This document shows positions 57,907 to 64,000 of a stretch of DNA of 64,000 bases, in pieces. Under the pieces are notes generated by a model, which saw only the letters and a list, made by a program, of their open reading frames with translations, was not told the origin of the DNA and made no database searches. Every line of letters begins with the position of its first letter. The stretch's first letter is position 1. Source of the DNA: Rhizobiaceae bacterium. GTDB taxonomy: Bacteria; Pseudomonadota; Alphaproteobacteria; Rhizobiales; Rhizobiaceae. The DNA lies in the NCBI GenBank assembly GCA_019635795.1, contig JAHBYV010000005.1, positions 62,001 through 126,000 on the forward strand, read 5' to 3'. Position numbers and translations under genes: made by a program.

Positions 57907-58512
57907 ATGTCCGCAGCCGCCACGCAGTCCAGCGCGCTTGTTTCGCTGGCGCTTCCGAAAAACAATGTTACGCGCCTCGCATCGCAAGTTCTGCTGGCGA
58001 TCGGTGGAAGTCTGTTGCTCGCCGTTTCCGCAAAGACCAAAGTTTTCCTGGGACCTGTCGATCTTTCCTTGCAGACGCTGGTCGTTTTGCTGATCGGTGC
58101 TGCCTATGGCTGGAGGCTCGGTGTCGCAACCGTGCTGCTCTACCTCGCTCAGGGCGCTTATGGATTTCCTGTGTTTCAGGGAACGCCGGAAAAGGGCATT
58201 GGCCTCGCATATATGATGGGCACCACCGGCGGCTATCTGCTTGGTTTCGTGGCTATGGCCGCGATTGCAGGCTGGGCGGCTGATCGCGGCCTTGATCGTA
58301 ATCCCTTCAAACTGTTCGGCGCGATGCTCACCGCGGAAGTGGTCATGCTCGGCCTCGGTTTCGCCTGGCTCGCGGTTCTGATCGGCGCTGACAAGGCCTG
58401 GACCTTTGGCGTTGCTCCGTTCATCGTGCCGGACCTCATCAAGGTTGCTCTGGCAGCAAGCGTAGTGCCGGCTGTGTGGCAGGTCGTCGCCAAATTGCGC
58501 GCCAGCCTCTGA
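57907..58512 (+). CDS. bioY: Biotin transporter BioY
   Basis: The 201-residue membrane protein is the substrate-binding S component of the ECF biotin transporter, with six helices. Signatures are VDLSLQTLVVLLIGAAYG and GYLLGFVAMAAIAG, with TPEKGIGLAYMMGTTGG between. bioM and bioN are not adjacent, so it works alone or with a distant energising module. AGGAGGG is a strong ribosome binding site. I see no TTATAGATAA-like BioR operator in the upstream 94 bases. A good terminator follows. Confidence 0.93.
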   Translation: MSAAATQSSALVSLALPKNNVTRLASQVLLAIGGSLLLAVSAKTKVFLGPVDLSLQTLVVLLIGAAYGWRLGVATVLLYLAQGAYGFPVFQGTPEKGIGLAYMMGTTGGYLLGFVAMAAIAGWAADRGLDRNPFKLFGAMLTAEVVMLGLGFAWLAVLIGADKAWTFGVAPFIVPDLIKVALAASVVPAVWQVVAKLRASL

Positions 58513-58533
58513 TTTATTTCGCTTAACTTCACT

Positions 58534-58565
58534 AAAGGCCGGTGCGCAAACACCGGCCTTTTTCG
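58534..58565 (+). terminator. Rho-independent terminator of bioY
   Basis: AAAGGCCGGTG (58534-58544), loop CGCAAA, CACCGGCCTTT (58551-58561): an 11-pair stem running into a T-rich tail. It ends 22 bases after the bioY stop begins the gap. Confidence 0.9.
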
Positions 58566-58597
58566 TTTCAAGTACGGGTCAGCGCTGCATAGAGGTC

Positions 58598-58629
58598 AAA
58601 AAAAGCCACCTTTCAGCGAGCTGAAAGGT
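58598..58629 (-). terminator. Minus-strand terminator with no annotated gene upstream
   Basis: Read on the minus strand: ACCTTTCAG, loop CTCG, CTGAAAGGT, then GGC and seven T residues (58604-58598). The stem has nine perfect pairs. No known minus-strand gene lies between it and cysD, which points leftward to an unannotated short transcript starting in 58650-58819. Confidence 0.6.
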
Positions 58630-58819
58630 CACAACGCCAGCATCAGGAATTCATTTTCCAACACTGCGCATCTCCGCGCAACGCCCGCCCACCATTTGCT
58701 GCGCCTTTGGCATAGCCATTCTTGGGTGGAACGAGGGACTGGATTAAACACGGCCATATCAGGGAATTAGACCGACGTGCCGGCTCCGCCGACGGGTCTC
58801 CCCCCGAAAGGCAAAGGCG

Positions 58820-59725
58820 ATGCTCGCGCGTCTCTCACATCTGGACCGCCTCGAAGCGGAAGCAATACACATATTCCGCGAAGTTGCGGCGCATTTCTCC
58901 AAGCCGGTTATGCTCTATTCGGTAGGGAAGGATTCGTCCGTTCTGCTGCACCTTGCGATGAAGGCGTTTTACCCAGCCAAACCGCCATTTCCGTTCCTCC
59001 ACGTTGATACAACATGGAAGTTCCGCGAAATGATCGAGTTCCGTGATCGTATGGCACATGAAAACGGCCTGGACCTTCTTGTGCATGTAAATGAGGACGG
59101 TGTGCGCGACAGCATTAACCCGTTCGATCACGGTTCAAACACCCACACGCACGTTATGAAAACGGTGGGGCTGCGTCAGGCGCTCGATAAATATGGCTTC
59201 GATGCTGCGTTTGGCGGCGCACGCCGCGATGAGGAGAAGTCGCGCGCCAAAGAGCGCATTTTCTCATTCCGCAACGCACAGCACGCTTGGGACCCCAAGC
59301 ACCAACGCCCTGAAATGTGGAAGACGTTCAACACCCGTATTTCCAAAGGCGAATCTATCCGCGTTTTTCCGCTGTCAAACTGGACCGAACTCGACATCTG
59401 GCAATACATTCTGCGTGAAGGCATTCCCATCGTTCCGCTTTACTTTGCCGCGCGCCGCCCGGTCGTGTCGCGCGACGGTATGCTTATCATGCGCGACGAT
59501 AATCGCATGAAGCTGCATGAGGGAGAGGTGATCGAGAACCGGCTGGTGCGCTTCCGCACGCTCGGCTGTTATCCGCTAACAGGCGCAATCGAATCCGATG
59601 CCGAAACGCTTGAGGAAATTGTCAGCGAAATGTTGGTGGCGCGCACTTCCGAGAGGCAGGGGCGACTGATTGACCGGGACGAGTCCGGGTCAATGGAAAA
59701 GAAAAAGCGCGAAGGGTATTTCTGA
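58820..59725 (+). CDS. cysD: Sulfate adenylyltransferase subunit 2
   Basis: CysD is the ATP-pyrophosphatase subunit that forms adenosine 5'-phosphosulfate together with the GTPase CysN. The 301-residue protein has the PP-loop [16 protein letters not shown], the [14 protein letters not shown] segment and the C-terminal [13 protein letters not shown] and [20 protein letters not shown]. Its stop codon overlaps the ATG of cysNC by one base. The promoter lies in the 307-base gap before it. Confidence 0.96.
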   Translation: MLARLSHLDRLEAEAIHIFREVAAHFSKPVMLYSVGKDSSVLLHLAMKAFYPAKPPFPFLHVDTTWKFREMIEFRDRMAHENGLDLLVHVNEDGVRDSINPFDHGSNTHTHVMKTVGLRQALDKYGFDAAFGGARRDEEKSRAKERIFSFRNAQHAWDPKHQRPEMWKTFNTRISKGESIRVFPLSNWTELDIWQYILREGIPIVPLYFAARRPVVSRDGMLIMRDDNRMKLHEGEVIENRLVRFRTLGCYPLTGAIESDAETLEEIVSEMLVARTSERQGRLIDRDESGSMEKKKREGYF

Positions 59726-61662
59726 TGCGCAACAATACAGCACTTGCGGCTAGGCCGGACAATGACATTGGGGCATGGTTGGAGGAGCAGGAAAATAAAT
59801 CGCTGCTGCGCTTCCTGACCTGCGGCTCGGTGGATGACGGAAAATCGACCCTGATCGGGCGCTTGCTCTATGACACGAAGCTGATTTTCGAGGATCAGCT
59901 TGCGGCCCTGGAGCGGGACTCGCGCAAGCATGGCACGACCGGTGAGGATATTGATTTTGCGCTGCTGGTGGACGGGCTGGAGGCCGAACGCGAACAGGGC
60001 ATCACGATCGATGTTGCATACAGATTCTTTGCGACGGCCAAGCGCAAGTTCATCGTGGCGGATACTCCGGGACATGAGCAATATACGCGCAACATGGCCA
60101 CAGGTGCATCCACTGCGGATGTGGCCGTTGTTCTCGTGGACGCGCGGCAAGGTATTCTCACACAAACGCGCCGCCATTCCATCATCGCTTCGCTGCTCGG
60201 TATCCGGCGCATCGTACTGGCAATCAACAAGATTGATCTGGTCGGTTTCGATCAATCTGTGTACGCCAGGATCGTCGAAGAATATCAATCGTTTGCCAGC
60301 AATCTTGGATTCACTTCGATAGAAGCCATTCCAATGTCTGCCCGCTATGGCGACAATGTTACGAGCCGTTCGGACAACACGGACTGGTATCGCGGTCCGA
60401 CACTCCTGGAGTTCCTCGAAAATGTCCCTTTGGAAGAAGGCCGGGACAGCGAGCCGCTGAGATTTCCGATCCAGTACGTCAACCGGCCCAATCTGGATTT
60501 CCGTGGCTTTGCAGGGACTGTATCGTCCGGCTCTGTTGCGCAGGGTGATGCGGTCGTGGTCGCGAAATCAGGCAGGCAAAGCAAGGTCAGGCGCATCGTC
60601 ACGCAGGACGGTGATTTGCCGATGGCCGTGGCAGGGCAGGCGGTAACGCTTGTTCTGGAAGATGAAATTGAAGTTTCACGCGGCAATATGCTGGTGGCGC
60701 CGACGTCACGCCCGCATGTGGCAGACAAGTTTGCGGCGCAACTGGTGTGGTTTGATGAGCAGGCCCTGAATCCGGGCCGCTCCTACATTCTGCGCACCGA
60801 GACCGATCAGTCGCCCGCTACCGTGACAGAGCTGCGCTATCGCATCAATGTGAATGATTTCGCGCAGGAAGAGGCGGCAACGCTGGCGATGAACGAAGTC
60901 GCGCTGGTCAATGTTTCCACCCAGTCGCCAATCGTATTCGACAGCTTTGCGGAGAACCGCGAAACCGGATCGTTCATTCTCATAGACCGGATAACCAACG
61001 CCACGGTTGGCGCTGCCATGATAGTGAACCCGCTGCGGCAGGCAGCGAATATTCACTGGCAGGCACTCGAAGTCGATGGCAAGGCGCGCGCGAGGCAAAA
61101 GCACCAGAGAGCTTCGGTGATTTGGCTGACGGGTCTTTCAGGGTCAGGAAAATCGACGATAGCGGGCCTGCTCGACAAGAAGCTGCATCTGGCTGGCCGT
61201 CACACCTATGTGCTGGACGGTGACAATGTACGGCACGGACTCAATCGTGATCTCGGATTTACTGAAACGGATCGGGTCGAGAACATCCGGCGTGTCGCAG
61301 AAGTAGCGAAGTTGATGGCAGATGCCGGATTAATTGTCATTGTGTCATTTATATCCCCCTTCAGGTCAGAGCGTCAGATGGCTCGCGAATTGCTGCCAGA
61401 AGGGCAATTTATCGAGGTTTTTGTCGATACTTCGCTTGAAGAATGCGCCAGACGCGACCCGAAGGGGCTGTATAAGCGGGCCTTGGCAGGCGAGATCAGC
61501 AACTTTACCGGCATCGACTCGCCATACGAACCGCCTGTGGCCCCAGAGATTCACCTTGAAACTGCTGGAAAATCACCGGAAGAAATGGTGGAAGCCGTTG
61601 AGAGGTGGTTGGCAGATCGGGATGCAGCAGGGCAGGAATATGATGACGGGGGCGGAATCTGA
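59725..61662 (+). CDS. cysN: Bifunctional sulfate adenylyltransferase subunit 1 / adenylylsulfate kinase
   Basis: A fusion of CysN and CysC (645 residues), of the kind called CysNC or NodQ. The N-terminal GTPase part (1-440) has [22 protein letters not shown] and NKIDLVG. The kinase part (about 455-645) has its own P-loop GLSGSGKS at 470-477 and the [15 protein letters not shown] motif, and phosphorylates APS to PAPS. The substrate can thus pass from CysDN to CysC within one complex. The following cysQ gene overlaps it by 23 bases. Confidence 0.96.
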   Translation: MRNNTALAARPDNDIGAWLEEQENKSLLRFLTCGSVDDGKSTLIGRLLYDTKLIFEDQLAALERDSRKHGTTGEDIDFALLVDGLEAEREQGITIDVAYRFFATAKRKFIVADTPGHEQYTRNMATGASTADVAVVLVDARQGILTQTRRHSIIASLLGIRRIVLAINKIDLVGFDQSVYARIVEEYQSFASNLGFTSIEAIPMSARYGDNVTSRSDNTDWYRGPTLLEFLENVPLEEGRDSEPLRFPIQYVNRPNLDFRGFAGTVSSGSVAQGDAVVVAKSGRQSKVRRIVTQDGDLPMAVAGQAVTLVLEDEIEVSRGNMLVAPTSRPHVADKFAAQLVWFDEQALNPGRSYILRTETDQSPATVTELRYRINVNDFAQEEAATLAMNEVALVNVSTQSPIVFDSFAENRETGSFILIDRITNATVGAAMIVNPLRQAANIHWQALEVDGKARARQKHQRASVIWLTGLSGSGKSTIAGLLDKKLHLAGRHTYVLDGDNVRHGLNRDLGFTETDRVENIRRVAEVAKLMADAGLIVIVSFISPFRSERQMARELLPEGQFIEVFVDTSLEECARRDPKGLYKRALAGEISNFTGIDSPYEPPVAPEIHLETAGKSPEEMVEAVERWLADRDAAGQEYDDGGGI

Positions 61663-62446
61663 TGATTCATCAATGCAAGCCCGGTTTGAGCAGCTTGCCC
61701 TTCAGGCAGGCCGGCGGATCATGGACGTTTTCCATCGGGATTTTGTGATCGACGAAAAGGGAGACAAATCGCCGGTCACCGAGGCAGACCGTGCGGCGGA
61801 AGAAGTCATTCTTGAGGGACTGCGTTCAACCTGGCCAGATATTCCTTGCGTTGCCGAGGAGGAGGTTGCCGCCGGTCTCGCTATACCCGAATTGGGCAGT
61901 GCGTTCTTCCTGATCGATCCGCTCGACGGCACCCGCGAGTTTGTCAAACGCCATCAGGATTTCACGGTAAATATTGCGCTGATACGCGATGGCGTGCCGG
62001 TCGTCGGCGTTGTCTTTGCCCCATGCAGTGGAAGGTTGTTTCTGGGGCGGCCCGGCCATGCGGAGGCCGTGGACGTGACCGAAACAGGTGAGATCACAAA
62101 TCGCAGGCGCATTGCGGTCAGAAAAGCGGAAGCAACATTGACGATTGTCGCAAGCCGTTCGCATTTTTCCGCTGAAACAGAAGCGTTCATTCGCAGTGTG
62201 GGCACTGCCGAACTCGTATCGGTTGGCTCGTCATTGAAATTCTGCCTGCTGGCCTGCGGTGAGGCGGACCTTTATCCGCGCTTCACCCGCACGATGGAGT
62301 GGGATACCGCAGCCGGTGACGCCGTGCTTCGCGCGGCGGGCGGCATAACGCGCACTGTGGACGGCGAACCGCTACGCTATGGCAAACGTAACCAACCTAG
62401 CGATGTCGATTTCGCCAATCCGAGCTTTATTGCGAAGACGGAGTAG
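61640..62446 (+). CDS. cysQ: 3'(2'),5'-bisphosphate nucleotidase CysQ
   Basis: CysQ hydrolyses 3'-phosphoadenosine 5'-phosphate, the inhibitory by-product of PAPS use. The 268-residue inositol-monophosphatase-fold protein has the metal site [16 protein letters not shown] of [19 protein letters not shown] and the second aspartate in [19 protein letters not shown] start at the ATG at 61640, inside the end of cysNC. An ATG at 61673 (MQARFEQLA) is also possible. It completes a cysD-cysNC-cysQ operon. Confidence 0.94.
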   Translation: MMTGAESDDSSMQARFEQLALQAGRRIMDVFHRDFVIDEKGDKSPVTEADRAAEEVILEGLRSTWPDIPCVAEEEVAAGLAIPELGSAFFLIDPLDGTREFVKRHQDFTVNIALIRDGVPVVGVVFAPCSGRLFLGRPGHAEAVDVTETGEITNRRRIAVRKAEATLTIVASRSHFSAETEAFIRSVGTAELVSVGSSLKFCLLACGEADLYPRFTRTMEWDTAAGDAVLRAAGGITRTVDGEPLRYGKRNQPSDVDFANPSFIAKTE

Positions 62447-62460
62447 GAGATTTAATTTTC

Positions 62461-63384
62461 CTAGCGCATTTCCTCGCGCGCTGGCGGGTTTGCGCCAGCG
62501 CGGGAAACAGTGATCGCCGCTGCTTTGGCGCTGAAGCGAAGGACGCTTTCGATCTGGCTTTCAGTCAAATTTGTCAGGTGCGTTTTGGTCAAAAGGGATT
62601 GGTCGCGCAATGCGCAAAGTATGCCAGCGTTGATCGTGTCGCCTGCGCCTACGGTATCAACCACGGCCACGCGTTCGGCCTGAACCGCGACCTGATGGCT
62701 CCTTGAAAAGGCAACCAAACCGTCAGCACCCTTTGTGACGACAATCAGCTTTGGTCCAAGTGTCAGCCACCGCGCGGCAATCTCTCCCGTCGTGCCGCCT
62801 TCGCCAAACCAATCCAGATCTTCATCGGACAGTTTTACAATATCGGACATGGCAAGCATCCGCTTCATTCGGGCAAGATGGGCAGGCTTATCGCGGATGA
62901 AATTCTTCCGGATGTTTGGGTCAAACATCATGACGCGCTTGTGGTGCTCGCGCCGCATCAGGGTTTCATATGTTCCGCCACACGGTTCCGGTATAAGGCT
63001 TATGCAGCTGAAATGCATGGCCTCAACTTCGTTGCCGATTGCCGGCAGGTCGCTTTCGTAAAGCATACGGCCTGCCGTCAGCTCATCGTAAAACAGATAG
63101 GAAGCATGACCATCAGCCAGTCGTACAAAGGCAAGTGTCGTTGGGAGTTCCGAGAATTTCACGCGGCTTAGATCGACATTGCTGGTAGCAAGGGTGTCGC
63201 GCAGCATGTTGCCGAAGAAATCGGTCGATATTCCGCTGAAAAAGCCGACCGGAATGTCCAGCCGCCCCAGCGCAATTGCGGTATTGAACACGGCGCCGCC
63301 AACATAGGGTGCAAATGCGCTCTCACCGTCGTTCGTGGTCCGGGGCAGCATGTCAATCAAGGCTTCGCCGCAACAAAGGATCAC
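62461..63384 (-). CDS. PfkB-family sugar kinase (fructokinase-like)
   Basis: A 307-residue ribokinase-fold enzyme. Signature 1 region is YVGGAVFNTAIALGRL, and signature 2 is VAVVDTVGAGDTINAGI with the catalytic aspartate. The start CCGEALIDMLPR is typical of bacterial fructokinases, but the substrate is not proven. Translation begins at a GTG at 63384 with TCTGGAG at the right distance. The frame is open further upstream, but that part is the coding region of the ROK gene in another frame. It starts one base after the ROK stop. Confidence 0.9.
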   Translation of the reverse strand: MILCCGEALIDMLPRTTNDGESAFAPYVGGAVFNTAIALGRLDIPVGFFSGISTDFFGNMLRDTLATSNVDLSRVKFSELPTTLAFVRLADGHASYLFYDELTAGRMLYESDLPAIGNEVEAMHFSCISLIPEPCGGTYETLMRREHHKRVMMFDPNIRKNFIRDKPAHLARMKRMLAMSDIVKLSDEDLDWFGEGGTTGEIAARWLTLGPKLIVVTKGADGLVAFSRSHQVAVQAERVAVVDTVGAGDTINAGILCALRDQSLLTKTHLTNLTESQIESVLRFSAKAAAITVSRAGANPPAREEMR

Positions 63385-63385
63385 A

Positions 63386-64000
63386 TCAATCTCCAGAAAC
63401 TCGAAAAAAATCAGCAGTGCCCGGAGGCAAGGTATCAGAACCGACAAGAAAACGCTCAGACAATGGCAGGCTGGCAGCGCCAAGCGCACGGGCGTGAGAA
63501 CCCACAGTTCCTTCCCGTATTTCGGGCAATTGAAGCCCTTCCGCGTCGAGGTCTCGCAAAGCGGCACGCGCGCATTCGACAATGCGCTTGCGAATTGCCG
63601 GCGGCATCCAGCCTTCAATGATCGCGGCTTCAAAATCTATCACGGCTGCGCTCGAAACGATCGCTACAGCCAGAGCTTTCCCGGCATCGGCAATCCATAT
63701 GTCCGCCACTTCGCCGGCTTCCTGCCAAGCGCGTTCATCGGTCCAGCGGTGAGAAACGGACCGGCAGCTTTGGCGCATACGGGTTTCGAGCACCGTCAGC
63801 GAGGCAATATCAATGAGCTGCACCGGTTTGCCATCCGCGTCAGGCACCGGCATGGAGCCAAGGGCTCCGGCATTGTTGGTGGGGCCGCTATAAAGTCTAC
63901 CGTTAAGCACGACGCCACCGCCGACGAGCGCGCCAATATAGAAGTAAACGAAGTCCCGAAGATCGCCGACACGCCCGAACACCAGCTCGGCCCCGCAAGC
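63386..64000 (-). CDS. ROK-family protein, C-terminal part (runs off the window end)
   Basis: The frame is open to base 64000, so the N-terminus lies outside. The visible 204 residues contain FYIGALVGGGVVLNGRLYSGPTNNAGALG, the ROK core with the metal/substrate region, in which the nucleotide-binding loop is conserved. ROK proteins are either sugar kinases or repressors with an N-terminal DNA-binding domain. Whether a helix-turn-helix is present cannot be seen here. The C-terminal half is longer than in kinases, which favours the NagC/XylR repressor type. It lies directly upstream of the PfkB kinase in one operon. Confidence 0.82.
   Translation of the reverse strand, partial: ACGAELVFGRVGDLRDFVYFYIGALVGGGVVLNGRLYSGPTNNAGALGSMPVPDADGKPVQLIDIASLTVLETRMRQSCRSVSHRWTDERAWQEAGEVADIWIADAGKALAVAIVSSAAVIDFEAAIIEGWMPPAIRKRIVECARAALRDLDAEGLQLPEIREGTVGSHARALGAASLPLSERFLVGSDTLPPGTADFFRVSGD

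Larger units (their letters stand above)
58513..58819. other. Intergenic region between bioY and cysD (307 bases)
   Basis: Contains the bioY terminator, then a second hairpin oriented as a terminator for the minus strand (58598-58629), and small open frames on the minus strand just before it (58651-58719, 22 codons from ATG, and another frame ending at 58643 with no ATG start). No clear promoter was found for either strand. It must hold the cysD promoter. Confidence 0.5.

Overview
The window is ordinary chromosomal DNA of an alphaproteobacterium, most likely a Hyphomicrobiales member close to Brucella/Ochrobactrum. The evidence is gene content and order: a cell-cycle GANTC methylase of the CcrM type, a ctaC-D-B-coxF-ctaG-E cytochrome oxidase cluster running straight into surf1, ispH, thrB and rnhA, a two-domain CysNC protein, an IalB-family protein and a mutY-dciA-dsbA-smc neighbourhood. 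The assignment rests on recognising protein families, not on a database search. Coding density is very high. I see no insertion sequence, prophage, CRISPR array or rRNA operon, and one tRNA gene (Gln, TTG).

Layout. 1-15,000: vitamin, fatty-acid, shikimate and isoprenoid housekeeping (pdxH, fabI, aroC, ribB, xseB, dxs), two RNA methyltransferases (tlyA and an Fe-S RlmD/RumA-like enzyme), then on the minus strand a sirtuin (cobB), tldD and an IalB-like exported protein. 15,300-24,200: the aa3 cytochrome c oxidase structural and assembly genes, followed by ispH, thrB and rnhA, all on the plus strand and mostly touching or overlapping. 24,200-32,400: a peroxiredoxin, an orphan DsbD N-terminal-domain protein, yqgE, and a tight minus-strand operon thrC - M16 protease - GNAT - large membrane GGDEF/EAL protein. 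32,500-43,000: a lipoprotein with a GFA-family protein, two HAD hydrolases, ccrM, mutY, dciA, a DsbA-like lipoprotein, smc and a pair of YdcZ/DUF606 membrane proteins. 43,200-47,800: a complete Liv-type ABC importer (K-H-M-G-F) ending 2 bp from the 3' end of tRNA-Gln. 48,200-58,500: ppdK, an O-antigen ligase-like protein, a class III aminotransferase, an acyl-CoA synthetase, a ParDE toxin-antitoxin pair, a DUF1499 protein, a metallo-beta-lactamase-fold hydrolase and bioY. 58,800-64,000: sulfate activation (cysD, cysNC, cysQ), then a PfkB-family sugar kinase and the 3' part of a ROK-family gene on the minus strand.

Functional links. The oxidase cluster holds subunits I-III plus heme O synthase, the copper chaperone CtaG and SURF1, enough to build most of an aa3 oxidase. 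CysD/CysNC make APS and PAPS, and CysQ removes PAP. ThrB and ThrC, the last two steps of threonine synthesis, lie 7 kb apart on opposite strands.

I found no clearly new multi-gene system. The observations most worth a second look are an orphan minus-strand terminator preceded by small open frames between bioY and cysD, a pair of DUF606 proteins whose charge bias predicts opposite membrane orientation, a GGDEF/EAL protein with a degenerate GGDEF motif, a RibB whose C-terminal RibA-like domain lacks the zinc cysteines, and a livF/tRNA-Gln convergence with no room for a terminator.
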